DNA of 64,000 bases from Pontibacillus halophilus JSM 076056 = DSM 19796 (GCF_000425205.1 NZ_AULI01000002.1:304456-368455), one strand, 5' to 3'; shown: positions 54,040 to 63,458, counted from the stretch's first letter. The notes: generated by a model from the letters alone, not told the origin. A program made the numbers and translations.

Positions 54040-54615
54040 ATGACACTAGCAAAGAAGATTAGTATGGGTGCGGTCATTGGCTTCATTGGCCTAGTAGCTC
54101 TATTAATTGTGATTTATTTCATACTTGGTAGGTCATACTTAGTCATTGAGGAGAATCCAGAACAATCGGAAGCCATCATTGTACTTAGCGGGGCTGATGG
54201 CCGCTTAGAACATGCCGTTGAATTATATGCCGAGATGGGTGCTGAAGCTATGATTCTGTCAAATTCAACTGAAAACGCCACAACGAAAGAAGAAGCGCTA
54301 CAACTAGGCATTCCAAGCGACATCATCATTGAAGAACCAGAGGCCACAAGCACATACACAAATGCCACCCTCACTAAGAAGATCATGCAGGATAAAGGCT
54401 ATTCTTCTGCTATCGTCGTTACAAGCGACTACCACTCACGTAGAACAAGGATGACATTCGAAGAAATCTTCAAAGACTCTGGAATCGATCTAACCTACGG
54501 AGTCGCCCCCTCTGACTTCTCACCAGAAGGCGACGCCACAGAACTCGACACCCGAATCTCCACATCCGAATACGTCAAACTAACAGGATACTGGCTAAGA
54601 CTATTCATCTTCTAG
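54040..54615 (+). CDS. YdcF-family (DUF218) membrane-anchored protein
   Basis: 191 residues: an N-terminal signal anchor (about 10-30), then the DUF218 domain with AIIVLSGADGRLEHAVELY (about 45-63), ENATTKEEA, SDYHSRRTRMTF (about 130-141) and a C-terminal hydrophobic patch (YWLRLFIF). SanA/YdcF proteins are linked to envelope integrity; the activity is unknown. The stop is one base before REP unit j1. Confidence 0.85.
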   Translation: MTLAKKISMGAVIGFIGLVALLIVIYFILGRSYLVIEENPEQSEAIIVLSGADGRLEHAVELYAEMGAEAMILSNSTENATTKEEALQLGIPSDIIIEEPEATSTYTNATLTKKIMQDKGYSSAIVVTSDYHSRRTRMTFEEIFKDSGIDLTYGVAPSDFSPEGDATELDTRISTSEYVKLTGYWLRLFIF

Positions 54616-54616
54616 T

Positions 54617-54716
54617 GGGACAGGGGGACAGGTTTTCTGTCCCACACACTGCCTTACCTCCTAACGAACAACTCCAACAACAAAACAGAGGGACAGTTTA
54701 CCTGTCCCTCTGTCCC
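54617..54716. repeat. REP locus j (inverted pair between convergent genes)
   Basis: Unit j1 (+) 54617-54643 starts one base after the YdcF-like stop (TAG-T-GGGAC). Unit j2 (-) 54690-54716 contains the galE stop codon (54698-54700) in its loop. Confidence 0.9.
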
Positions 54717-55699
54717 GCAAGTTCATAATTCCATGCGTCTCGACACATGTCTTCTATGTTTCGTTTAGCTTTCCAGTTTAATTGTTGTTCAGCTTTACTT
54801 ACATCTGCATAGGCCACTGCGATATCTCCTGGTCGTCTTTCCGCAATCTCATAAGGGACTTTAACACCATTCGCTTGCTCGAAAGCTTGGATCAACTCTA
54901 GTACACTAGTACCTTTCCCCGTACCCAAATTGTACACATGATACCCCGTCTCGATATTCTGAAAAGCAGCTAAATGTCCCTCAGCCAAATCCATCACATG
55001 GATGTAGTCTCGCACACCCGTGCCATCAGTCGTAGGATAATCGTTTCCGAACACTTTAAGAGTATTCAATTCTTGTTTCGCAACTTTCGTAATGTACGGC
55101 ATGATGTTGTTCGGTATTCCTTTTGGGTTCTCACCAATCACTCCACTTTCGTGTGAGCCAACTGGATTGAAATAACGCAAGATCCCAATTGCTAAATCTG
55201 GATTTGAAGCGCTAACATCTTGTAGAATCTTCTCGCACATCACTTTCGTTTCACCATATGGATTCGTAGCAGGCGATAAACTAATCGTTTCTTTAAACGG
55301 GATATCGTTCACACCATAGACAGTAGCAGATGAACTGAAAATAAAGCGACTAACTCCATATTTCTCACAAGCTTTCAACAAGGCCATCGTGCTTGTTAGG
55401 TTATTTATGTAATAATCTAATGGCTTCTGAACTGATTCTCCGACTGCTTTGTGCCCAGCAAAGTGGATAACGCCATCAATCATATGAGAGCTAAAGATAC
55501 TGTCGATTTCTTTGGCGTTTGTCACATCAACTTCATATGAAACTACTCTCCGATTTGATAACATCTCAACATGCCTCAACGTCTCATGATTACTATTTAC
55601 ATAGTTATCTAGAACAATCACATTGTATCCTGCCTCTAACAATAGAACACAAGTATGAGAACCAATATAACCAGACCCTCCTGTCACCAACACATTCAT
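54698..55699 (-). CDS. galE: UDP-glucose 4-epimerase
   Basis: Interconverts UDP-glucose and UDP-galactose (or the N-acetyl forms) for wall or exopolysaccharide. The 333-residue extended short-chain dehydrogenase has GGSGYIGSHT (NAD loop, 7-16), SSSATVYG (catalytic Ser), NPYGETKVMCE (catalytic Tyr-x-x-x-Lys) and RRPGDIAVAYAD near the end. The last residues AGQRDR and the stop come from REP unit j2. No other gal gene is near. Confidence 0.93.
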   Translation of the reverse strand: MNVLVTGGSGYIGSHTCVLLLEAGYNVIVLDNYVNSNHETLRHVEMLSNRRVVSYEVDVTNAKEIDSIFSSHMIDGVIHFAGHKAVGESVQKPLDYYINNLTSTMALLKACEKYGVSRFIFSSSATVYGVNDIPFKETISLSPATNPYGETKVMCEKILQDVSASNPDLAIGILRYFNPVGSHESGVIGENPKGIPNNIMPYITKVAKQELNTLKVFGNDYPTTDGTGVRDYIHVMDLAEGHLAAFQNIETGYHVYNLGTGKGTSVLELIQAFEQANGVKVPYEIAERRPGDIAVAYADVSKAEQQLNWKAKRNIEDMCRDAWNYELAGQRDR

Positions 55700-55817
55700 C
55701 GCTTACATCTCCTTCTCTCTACACACCTAATTTACTTACATATCATCCTCAATAGATTTCACAATATTGCAACGATTAAACACGTATTGAACTAATCATA
55801 GTACAGAACTATAAACC

Positions 55818-55888
55818 GGGACAAGGGGACAGGCACATTGTCCCCCCTAAAGTAAACACGAGGGACAGTTTACCTGTCCCTCCGTCCC
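55818..55888. repeat. REP locus k (inverted pair)
   Basis: Unit k1 (+) 55818-55844 and k2 (-) 55862-55888, spacer 17 nt, in the intergenic region between the starts of galE and the GntR gene, not at a stop codon. Confidence 0.9.
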
Positions 55889-55939
55889 ACAAACCCCCAC
55901 TAGATATTTCCACTTGAATGAGTTATGATAGTGGTACAG

Positions 55940-55951
55940 ATTGTATACAAT
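55940..55951. promoter_or_regulatory. GntR operator upstream of the regulator gene
   Basis: Perfect 12-bp palindrome ATTGTATACAAT, 30 nt before the GntR ATG. The identical word lies upstream of gabT (63526-63537). Length and symmetry fit FCD-type GntR operators. Confidence 0.8.
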
Positions 55952-55981
55952 AGTCATAAACAATTGTGAGGTAGATGGACT

Positions 55982-56635
55982 ATGGTGAAGCGGAATGAAG
56001 AGTTAGCTTATGAGAAAGTGAAGCGCGCGATCATGCTGAAGCGTTTGAACCCTGGGCAACGTGTGACGGAGGAATGGATTAGTAAAGAGTTGAATATGAG
56101 CAGGACCCCTATTCGTGCTGCTTTTAAACGTTTAGAGAATGAAGGCTTCCTAATTTCAAAGCCACATAGAGGGGCATTTGTGTATGACCCAACAGATAAA
56201 GAGATTGAAGATGTATTTAAATTACGGGTGGTAATCGAGAAATACGCAGCTACTGAGGCTCTTGAACTGGTGACTGATGAGGACATTCAGTATATGGAGG
56301 AGTTGCTACAGAAAGAACGGACCGCGTATGAAGAGAAGAACTATGAAGATTTCCTCGAAATCAACAGGCAATTTCATACCTATCCTGCAGAGATGACATC
56401 GAACGTGTTCCTATTGAAAGATGTAGAGAGGCTCCACCAATGGTCGGATTGTTACTTAATCTTAAAGGATGAATTCTACACTACGCCTTTAGAAGAGGTG
56501 AAATCGTTACCGGAGCACAGAGAGATTGTGGATGCCTTTATAGCAAGGGATTCCACTAGATTGGAAAATGCTATTCAAGCTCACTTGATGTCCACCTTGC
56601 ACGATCTCGCCAACCGAACCTCCATCTTCAACTAA
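55982..56635 (+). CDS. GntR-family regulator with FCD domain
   Basis: 217 residues: an N-terminal winged helix (NPGQRVTEEWISKELNMSRTPIRAAFKRLENEGFL, about 23-57) and a helical FCD ligand-binding domain (RQFHTYPAEMTSN, PEHREIVDAFIARD, IQAHL). It has the Asp/His ligands expected of metal-dependent FCD proteins only in part. It lies at the downstream end of the gab operon, convergent to it, and shares its operator with the gabT promoter. Inferred repressor of that operon and of itself. Confidence 0.88.
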   Translation: MVKRNEELAYEKVKRAIMLKRLNPGQRVTEEWISKELNMSRTPIRAAFKRLENEGFLISKPHRGAFVYDPTDKEIEDVFKLRVVIEKYAATEALELVTDEDIQYMEELLQKERTAYEEKNYEDFLEINRQFHTYPAEMTSNVFLLKDVERLHQWSDCYLILKDEFYTTPLEEVKSLPEHREIVDAFIARDSTRLENAIQAHLMSTLHDLANRTSIFN

Positions 56636-56655
56636 TCGCTCACGCTATCTAAATG

Positions 56656-56688
56656 AAAGAGAGGCACTCATTCGGGAGTGCCTCTCTT
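56656..56688. terminator. Terminator between the GntR gene and the APC permease
   Basis: Perfect stem agagaggcactc/gagtgcctctct with a 6-nt loop, 20 nt after the GntR stop and 40 nt from the convergent permease stop. Confidence 0.8.
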
Positions 56689-56728
56689 CTCTATGACCTA
56701 AGCACAACTCTACAGTCTTACAGCATAA

Positions 56729-58123
56729 TCATGCTTCATAATGTTCCCTAACACGAGTCATTTGTCGCGCATAAGCCCCTCTGTTCATCCGAATAAAGAA
56801 GTAGGCTCCGAGCATCGTCCATGCTGCAATCATCAGCCACTCATACGGCCATACAAGCGCAGCAGACATGCCTGGCATGTACAAAACTATAAAGCCAAGG
56901 CTTAGTAGAAGCGCTAAATAGCCAAATACTGGTGTCTTCCCTGCCCGAAATGGACGTTCAAGGGTAGGTTCTCTTTTTCTTAGGACAATAAACGATAATG
57001 CGACAAGAAAGTAAGCGGATACAATTCCAAGCCCACCTGCGTTCACAATCCAGACTAACGCGGATCTACCGAGCAACGGTGCAAGCATGGAGAGTGATCC
57101 GATGAATAGGATTGCATTTGATGGCGTCTTATGCTTCGGATGTAATGTGCCGAACCACTCTGGCAACATACCAGATTGGGCCATTGCGTAAAGGACGCGA
57201 CTTCCTCCAATGATAAATGAGTTCCAGCTCGTTATAATCCCTGCCACCCCTCCAATAATCAGGATGTTCCCAAATAGATCTGAACCAAATAAGTTGGCCA
57301 TCGCATCTGCCGTCGCCAATTCGGAAGTGGCCAGTTGGCTCGAGCTCAATCCTAGGGACACACCGAACGTAACCGCAATGTAAAATACAATCGCACCTAC
57401 CACAGATAGGATAAGAAACCGCCCAATCTTTCTTGGAGGAACATTTGCTTCTTCCGCAACTTGAGGAATGACATCAAATCCTACAAATAGGAAGGGTACC
57501 ATAACGAGGACCGTCATGATTCCACCGGCTCCCCCACTAAATCCATGTGCAAGATTCTTCGTATCTCCGAACATACCAGCCCCAAAGATAAGCATCATTC
57601 CAACTCCAACAATCATTAGAGTAAACACAGTCTGCATCACAGCTGCTTGCTTCACGCCAAAATAGTTGATGATTGTAATGATGAGTGCCCCGACCGAACC
57701 GATGAGCACCCAATTTAAATGAACATCCCAACCTGCGACTGTCCATAAGTACCCGGCTTGGTAATCTGGCAGCAGGTAATCAATGACGGTTGGTAGTGCT
57801 ACCGCTTCAAACGTCACAACCGATATGTATCCAAGCGTTATGGCCCAGGAAGCAATGAACGATGCTTTATAACCGAGTGCCCGATGCACATATTCATGCT
57901 CCCCTCCTACTTTCGGCATAGCGGAAGACAATTCCGCATAGTTAAGCCCGACGCAAATGACAAGAAATCCTCCAATGATAAATGCAACGACCGCACCCAT
58001 GGCACCGGCAGAGGCAATCCAAGAACCAGACAATACCACCCAGCCCCATCCAAGCATGGCCCCCAATGCTAAGACCAACAAATCGAAGGAAGACAAAATT
58101 TTATTTAGCTTATTTTCTCCCAT
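56729..58123 (-). CDS. APC-family amino acid/amine permease
   Basis: 464 residues with twelve predicted helices. The N-terminal LLVLALGAMLGWGWVV, AELSSAMPKVGGEHEYVHRALG (about 62-83) and FVGFDVIPQVAEEANVPPRKIGR (about 214-236) are typical of APC transporters of amino acids and polyamines. It follows the YjiH-like gene after a 147-bp gap holding REP unit l. By context it may import a guanidino compound, GABA or putrescine. Confidence 0.85.
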   Translation of the reverse strand: MGENKLNKILSSFDLLVLALGAMLGWGWVVLSGSWIASAGAMGAVVAFIIGGFLVICVGLNYAELSSAMPKVGGEHEYVHRALGYKASFIASWAITLGYISVVTFEAVALPTVIDYLLPDYQAGYLWTVAGWDVHLNWVLIGSVGALIITIINYFGVKQAAVMQTVFTLMIVGVGMMLIFGAGMFGDTKNLAHGFSGGAGGIMTVLVMVPFLFVGFDVIPQVAEEANVPPRKIGRFLILSVVGAIVFYIAVTFGVSLGLSSSQLATSELATADAMANLFGSDLFGNILIIGGVAGIITSWNSFIIGGSRVLYAMAQSGMLPEWFGTLHPKHKTPSNAILFIGSLSMLAPLLGRSALVWIVNAGGLGIVSAYFLVALSFIVLRKREPTLERPFRAGKTPVFGYLALLLSLGFIVLYMPGMSAALVWPYEWLMIAAWTMLGAYFFIRMNRGAYARQMTRVREHYEA

Positions 58124-58239
58124 GGTTCGCTCCTCTCTATGGCTATATCTGAATATTCAGTTATTTGTACTTACATCTCTCCCACTCCAACAGACCAATT
58201 CAATATAGTCGCATTGTCTACCCATACAGCCGAACGACT

Positions 58240-58266
58240 GGGACAGTTTACCTGTCCCCCTGTCCC
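58240..58266 (-). repeat. REP unit l (single)
   Basis: Minus-oriented unit four bases after the stop of the YjiH-family gene and upstream of the permease gene. Confidence 0.88.
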
Positions 58267-58270
58267 ACGG

Positions 58271-59668
58271 TTAGAAGAAGAAGGTGTGTGCGAGCCATGC
58301 GATGATGGGCAGTGTGATGATGGTTCGTTGTAGAAAGATGATGATGAGGTCTAGGAAGGTGACTGGAATTTTGGATTTCATTAGTAGAACGCCAACTTCG
58401 GACATGTAGATGAGCTGGGTCATGGAGACTGCGGCGATGACAAAGCGTGAGAGTTCGTTTTCAATTCCACTTCCAATTACGGCTGGTAGGAACATATCCG
58501 CGAAGCCAACAAGCATGGCTGGGGCAGCTTCTGCTGCGGCTGGAATTTGTAGCAGGTTCAACAACCCGACGATCGGATAGGAAAGGTACGTAAAGAATGG
58601 AGTAAATTCTGCAATCACCAACGCAATCGTTCCTAGCGCCATTACTAAAGGCAGCAAGCCGAACCAGATATCGAGCACATTTTTCAAGCCTTTTACGGCT
58701 ACACTTCCATAGCTCGGTACGCTTTCCGCTTTCTCGACTGCCTTCTGTACACCCCATTTGAAGTTAGAGGTATGTTCCGGGACCGCTTCACTGATTTGCT
58801 TGCCTACTGGCTCGTAGTACTCATCTTTCTTCAGAGAGAGTGGGGGAATACGCGGACAAATGACGGCTGCCACAAGTCCTCCGATGATGACTGCCGAGTA
58901 GAATTGGACGAACATGTCCTCAAGACCAATAAAGGTGATCACAACGAGGCTAAATGCAACGGAAGCGACAGAGAACGTGGTTGAAATGACGGCTGCTTCA
59001 CGCTTCGTATAGAATCCTTCTTCGTACTGCCGCGTTGTAATTAAGACACCTACCGTGCCACTTCCCATCCAGGAAGCGAACGCATCAATCGATGAACGGC
59101 CAGGTAACTTGAATAACGGCTTCATCACTTTACGGAAAATAGAGCCGATAAACTCCATCAATCCGAACTCTAAAATGAGCGGCATCAACAGCCCGGCGAA
59201 TAAGAACCACGTAGTCAACACCGGGATGAGCGAGTACAACACGGTACCGCCAGTTGAACCTCCGTAAATCCATTCTGGACCAAATTCAAAGAGTGTAAGA
59301 ACAGCAAAGATTGCGCCTAATGAACGGACAGCCATCCAAAAGGAGTTGATGATAAATAACGAAGAGAAGAACGATGACCGCATTACCCACTTTGGCTTTA
59401 CAACTTGTGCGTAAATTACTCCTAATACGGACAACACCATAACACACGTCATAAATATGTGAAGATAGCCATCAAAGACACCTTGAAAGAACTCCGCCAA
59501 TACGCCAATGCCAATGGTCACTTTCCCCTTATAATAAATGGGTGCTAAGAATAACATAGCACCCATTAAAGAAGGGAGGATGAACTTTAAATACGCTTTA
59601 CGAGAATATCCATCCACATAGGGTTGAACTTCTGATTTCGTCGCAACTTCGGTTGAATTTGATTGCAC
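58271..59668 (-). CDS. YjiH-family membrane protein (nucleoside-recognition/Gate domain)
   Basis: 465 residues from the GTG at 59668 (AAGGAGG at 7 nt); earlier ATGs exist and the start is uncertain. About ten helices and the Gate-type segments SSIDAFASWMGSGTVGVLITTRQYEEGFYTKREAAVIS (about 192-230) and MSEVGVLLMKSKIP. Such proteins are predicted transporters often beside ureohydrolase genes. It lies 29 nt after the ureohydrolase gene, so it is part of the operon. Confidence 0.8.
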   Translation of the reverse strand: MQSNSTEVATKSEVQPYVDGYSRKAYLKFILPSLMGAMLFLAPIYYKGKVTIGIGVLAEFFQGVFDGYLHIFMTCVMVLSVLGVIYAQVVKPKWVMRSSFFSSLFIINSFWMAVRSLGAIFAVLTLFEFGPEWIYGGSTGGTVLYSLIPVLTTWFLFAGLLMPLILEFGLMEFIGSIFRKVMKPLFKLPGRSSIDAFASWMGSGTVGVLITTRQYEEGFYTKREAAVISTTFSVASVAFSLVVITFIGLEDMFVQFYSAVIIGGLVAAVICPRIPPLSLKKDEYYEPVGKQISEAVPEHTSNFKWGVQKAVEKAESVPSYGSVAVKGLKNVLDIWFGLLPLVMALGTIALVIAEFTPFFTYLSYPIVGLLNLLQIPAAAEAAPAMLVGFADMFLPAVIGSGIENELSRFVIAAVSMTQLIYMSEVGVLLMKSKIPVTFLDLIIIFLQRTIITLPIIAWLAHTFFF

Positions 59669-59697
59669 AAGCATTCCTCCTTCTTCATTCATTCTCT

Positions 59698-60657
59698 TTA
59701 AAGATAGACTTTGTTCTGAGCTCGCTTCTTCATCGCCACCAGACTGACCATTTCAAAGCCAACTGCAGAGGCAAGGCCTGCGGTGGTATCACCGGAATCA
59801 TACTCTGGAAGCACCTCAACTAAATCAAATCCGACTAGATTCAATCCATGTAATCCCCGAACGAACTCGAGCGCCTCATAGCTAGTCGGACCTGCAACTT
59901 CAGGCGTTCCGGTTCCTGGAGCGTAGGCCGGGTCAACGAAATCAATATCAAAGCTTACGAACACGGGATGGTCAGGACCAATCTTCTCATGAATGCGTTC
60001 TAGGATCTGCTCTCGTCCCAATTTCCGCACATCTCTCATCGTATACACTTCAAATCCAAGCTCCTCTGCATCACTTACGTCTTCAGGACCATAAAGTGGA
60101 CCACGGAGGCCAACTTGAACCGAACGCTCCATATCTAACAATCCCTCTTCGGCCGCACGTCGGAATGGTGTACCGTGCATGTATTTCTCGCCGAAATAAT
60201 TGTCCCACGTATCTCCATGTGAATCGAAATGAACAAATGCCATCTTCCCATATTGCTCATGGAATGCACGAAGATGTCCGAGTGAAATGGAATGATCCCC
60301 ACCTAACAAGATTGGCGTGACTCCATTCTCAAGAAGTGGCTTCAACCCTTCCACGATATTGTCGTACGTACGATGCACATTGCCAGGAATCACATCAATA
60401 TCTCCGTAATCAACCCCCGACACATGGTCAAAGATTGAAATGTCCTGGTCAGGATTATACGGCCGTAACAGAACTGATGCGTTTCGAATATGTTGGGGTC
60501 CTCCACGCTGTCCTGTTCGATTCGAAGCCGCCGTGTCGAAAGGAACACCAACGACAGCAAAATCCACGTCCTCTTCTGTCCGAACTGCCTCCAACCTCAT
60601 AAATGTACGCATGCCGCAAAATCGCGGTGACAGTGATGAATCAATTGGTTTATACAT
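59698..60657 (-). CDS. Ureohydrolase (agmatinase/guanidinobutyrase type)
   Basis: Arginase-family Mn enzyme that cleaves a guanidino group to urea. The 319 residues have the metal ligands H122 (LLGGDHSIS), D145, H147 and D149 (HFDSHGDTWD), and D237 and D239 (SFDIDFVDPAYAPGTG). The sequence reads DSHGD where the family usually has DAHxD. Agmatinase is the default label. Because the operon also encodes GABA aminotransferase and succinic-semialdehyde dehydrogenase, 4-guanidinobutyrate (giving GABA and urea) is an equally good or better substrate. Confidence 0.87.
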   Translation of the reverse strand: MYKPIDSSLSPRFCGMRTFMRLEAVRTEEDVDFAVVGVPFDTAASNRTGQRGGPQHIRNASVLLRPYNPDQDISIFDHVSGVDYGDIDVIPGNVHRTYDNIVEGLKPLLENGVTPILLGGDHSISLGHLRAFHEQYGKMAFVHFDSHGDTWDNYFGEKYMHGTPFRRAAEEGLLDMERSVQVGLRGPLYGPEDVSDAEELGFEVYTMRDVRKLGREQILERIHEKIGPDHPVFVSFDIDFVDPAYAPGTGTPEVAGPTSYEALEFVRGLHGLNLVGFDLVEVLPEYDSGDTTAGLASAVGFEMVSLVAMKKRAQNKVYL

Positions 60658-60681
60658 GTGAATAACCCCTTTTCTTATTGA

Positions 60682-62097
60682 TTACAGTCCTAACGACAAA
60701 TACTTCGTCTCCAAGTACTCCTCAATCCCTTGTGGTCCCCCTTCACGACCCATACCGCTCTCTTTCATCCCTCCAAAAGGAGCCTGAGCCGCTGAAGGTG
60801 CGCCATCATTCAACCCGATAATCCCGTACTCGAGCTGTTCAGAAAGACGTACGGCTTTAGAAATGTCCTGCGTAAATAAATAAGCGGACAAGCCAAACGG
60901 TGTGTCATTCGCACGAGCAATCGCCTCTTCTTCGTCTTCAAAGGTTGCAATCGGCAAGACTGGACCAAACGTTTCTTCCGTCATACATAGCATGTCGTCC
61001 TCTGCCCCGCTCAAAATCGTGGGCTCGACGAAATAGCCTTGTGACGTATCATCAACGACCCCACCAACAACAAGCGATGCCCCATTCTCTACCGCATTGT
61101 CAATGTGGCGCTTAACTTTGTCGTACGCTCCTTCATCAATCAACGGTCCAATGTCCGTCTCTTGATCTAAACCATCTCCAACTCTCAACTCCGCTACGGC
61201 TTCCTTCAGTTTCGAAGTAAATGACTCCGCTATGGAATGATGCACATAGAACCGATTTGAACAAATGCACGTCTGCCCAGCATTTCGAAACTTCGATGCT
61301 ATGGCTCCTGCTACCGCTTTGTCTAAATCCGCATCAGATAGGACGATGAAAGGCGCTTGTCCTCCTAGTTCAAGAGAGATTCGCTTCATCGTATCCGCTG
61401 ATTTCTTCATTAACAGTTTTCCAACTTCCGTCGAACCTGTGAAAGAAAGCTTGCGAACTCGTTCGTCCCCTAACAAGGTATCTCCAATCCTCTCCGCATC
61501 ACCCGTAACAATATTGATGAGCCCAGCTGGCGCTCCTGCCTCATGGGCAAGTTCAACGAGACGAAGGGCAGTAAGTGGCGTTTCTTCGGCTGGCTTGATT
61601 ACGACGGAACACCCTGCCGCAATTGCTGGTGCCACTTTTCTCGTGATCATGGCTGCAGGGAAATTCCAAGGCGTAATGGCCGCCACCACACCTACCGGCT
61701 GCTTCTGTACAAAGATTCGTTTACCCGGGCTTGATGCGGGAATCGTCTGGCCGTAAATACGCTTTGCTTCTTCAGCGAACCAAGAAATGTAGCTATTGGC
61801 GTAAGTAATCTCCCCCAACGCCTCCTTCAACGGCTTCCCTTGTTCCATAGTCATCAGTTCAGCCAACTCTTCTTTATGGATCTGGATTACTTGGAACCAG
61901 TTCATAAGAAATGCAGCGCGAGTATCCGCAGATTCCACTTTCCATTTCATGAATGCACGGTGTGCCGAATCGACTGCATCACGCAAATCCTCTTCACTCG
62001 CATTAGGGACCGTATCTATCACTCTTTGTGTAAAAGGGTTAATCACCTCAATTACGTTGTCCGCACCACGCTTTTCTCCATTGATTATTATCTCCAT
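60682..62097 (-). CDS. gabD: NAD(P)-dependent succinate-semialdehyde dehydrogenase
   Basis: Oxidises succinic semialdehyde to succinate. The ATG at 62097 has GGAGG at 7 nt; the product has 471 residues. Aldehyde-dehydrogenase motifs: AAITPWNFPAAMITRK (about 134-149), LSFTGSTEVGKLL (NAD loop), SLELGGQAPF (catalytic Glu) and RNAGQTCICSNRF (catalytic Cys). It lies 14 nt after gabT and 24 nt before the ureohydrolase gene. Confidence 0.92.
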   Translation of the reverse strand: MEIIINGEKRGADNVIEVINPFTQRVIDTVPNASEEDLRDAVDSAHRAFMKWKVESADTRAAFLMNWFQVIQIHKEELAELMTMEQGKPLKEALGEITYANSYISWFAEEAKRIYGQTIPASSPGKRIFVQKQPVGVVAAITPWNFPAAMITRKVAPAIAAGCSVVIKPAEETPLTALRLVELAHEAGAPAGLINIVTGDAERIGDTLLGDERVRKLSFTGSTEVGKLLMKKSADTMKRISLELGGQAPFIVLSDADLDKAVAGAIASKFRNAGQTCICSNRFYVHHSIAESFTSKLKEAVAELRVGDGLDQETDIGPLIDEGAYDKVKRHIDNAVENGASLVVGGVVDDTSQGYFVEPTILSGAEDDMLCMTEETFGPVLPIATFEDEEEAIARANDTPFGLSAYLFTQDISKAVRLSEQLEYGIIGLNDGAPSAAQAPFGGMKESGMGREGGPQGIEEYLETKYLSLGL

Positions 62098-62111
62098 CCG
62101 AACACCTCCAC

Positions 62112-63458
62112 CTACACATATTGAGGGGTACATACATGAATGGCTTGCTCTAGAATATCTAGCCCCTCTTCTAGTTCGTTATCCGTAATGACAAGCGGCA
62201 TTAAGAATCGAATTACGTTTCCATACAATCCCGCACCAAGCACCAACAATCCCCGTTCTTGCGCATTCGCTAAAATGGCCTTCGTTAAATCCTTTGCTGG
62301 CGCCTTTTGTTCTCGATCCGATACAATCTCTACCGCAACCATTGCACCAAGTCCACGAATATCACCGATACACTCATATGTTGATGAAAGGTGCAGCAAT
62401 CGCTCTCTCACACGCCCACCAATTGCATTCGCACGCTCATTAAGCTGCTCCTCTTCCATTACTTGAAGAACTGCTAACGCCGCTCGACATCCGAGCGGAC
62501 TTCCACCATACGTTCCACCCAGTTCACCAGGTCCAGCTGCATCCATAATGTCCTGGCGACCAATGACACCGCTAATTGGCGTTCCAGCACCTAAAGATTT
62601 AGATACCGTGATCAAGTCCGGCACCACGTCATAATGTTCAATCCCGAAATACGCCCCAGTCCGACCGAATCCCGTCTGAATTTCATCCGCTACGAACAGG
62701 ATGCCATGTTCTTCACAGAAAGCTTTGACGGCTTGAACGAAGCTTGGATCTGGGACAATAAATCCACCCTCCCCTTGAACAGGCTCCATCACAACCGCCG
62801 CGATTGTCTCTGGCGCTGCTTCCGTTAAGAAAAATTTCTTAAATTCTTCAATCATATAGTTGTTGTACGCCTCTTCTGACATTTCCATTGGACGTCGATA
62901 TGGATAAGGAAACGGCGCTTGATAAACTTCCGGCGCAAATGGACCAAATCCAAATTTATAAGGCTTCACCTTGCTCGTCATCGTCATCGCCATTAACGTA
63001 CGGCCATGGAATCCATTCGTAAACGTCACAATGCCTTGGCGACCTGTATATTTACGCGCCACTTTCACCGCATTCTCCACCGCCTCAGCGCCACTATTCT
63101 GAAGCAACACTTTCTTGTCAAAGTCCCCAGGGCTAAGAGCAGCCAATTTCTCAGCCAATTCTATGTAAGGCTCATACATCATGACGTTGAACCCTGTATG
63201 GATGTATTGCTCCACCTGCTCGTGTAACGCCGCTTTCACTTTAGGATGACAATGCCCCACGTTAATCGTTCCAATTGCCCCAGCAAAATCTATGAACGTA
63301 TTCCCATCCACATCTTGAACACGAGCACCCTCCGCATGTTCTACAAATGTAGGAATCCCATAACTAACCGCATCCGGCACAATACGATGACGCCGCTCCA
63401 ACAACTCCCCTGCCTTAGGCCCCGGTAAATTCGTTTGAACAGAAGCATACTTCGTCAT
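62112..63458 (-). CDS. gabT: 4-aminobutyrate aminotransferase
   Basis: PLP class-III aminotransferase that moves the amino group of GABA to 2-oxoglutarate. The 448 residues contain QNSGAEAVENAVKVARKYTGR, FHGRTLMAMTMTSKV, VMEPVQGEGGF, VADEIQTGFGRTG and the PLP lysine in VSKSLGAGTPISG. First gene of the gab operon, with AGAAGGAGAG at its start; a sigma-A promoter and a GntR operator lie upstream. The substrate could be another omega-amine such as 5-aminovalerate or putrescine. Confidence 0.92.
   Translation of the reverse strand: MTKYASVQTNLPGPKAGELLERRHRIVPDAVSYGIPTFVEHAEGARVQDVDGNTFIDFAGAIGTINVGHCHPKVKAALHEQVEQYIHTGFNVMMYEPYIELAEKLAALSPGDFDKKVLLQNSGAEAVENAVKVARKYTGRQGIVTFTNGFHGRTLMAMTMTSKVKPYKFGFGPFAPEVYQAPFPYPYRRPMEMSEEAYNNYMIEEFKKFFLTEAAPETIAAVVMEPVQGEGGFIVPDPSFVQAVKAFCEEHGILFVADEIQTGFGRTGAYFGIEHYDVVPDLITVSKSLGAGTPISGVIGRQDIMDAAGPGELGGTYGGSPLGCRAALAVLQVMEEEQLNERANAIGGRVRERLLHLSSTYECIGDIRGLGAMVAVEIVSDREQKAPAKDLTKAILANAQERGLLVLGAGLYGNVIRFLMPLVITDNELEEGLDILEQAIHVCTPQYV

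Noticed and set aside
50194..55888. REP hairpins as ordinary intrinsic terminators
   Set aside because: No U-tract follows most of them, and loci c and k lie in upstream regions rather than after genes. Termination remains possible but they are not standard intrinsic terminators.
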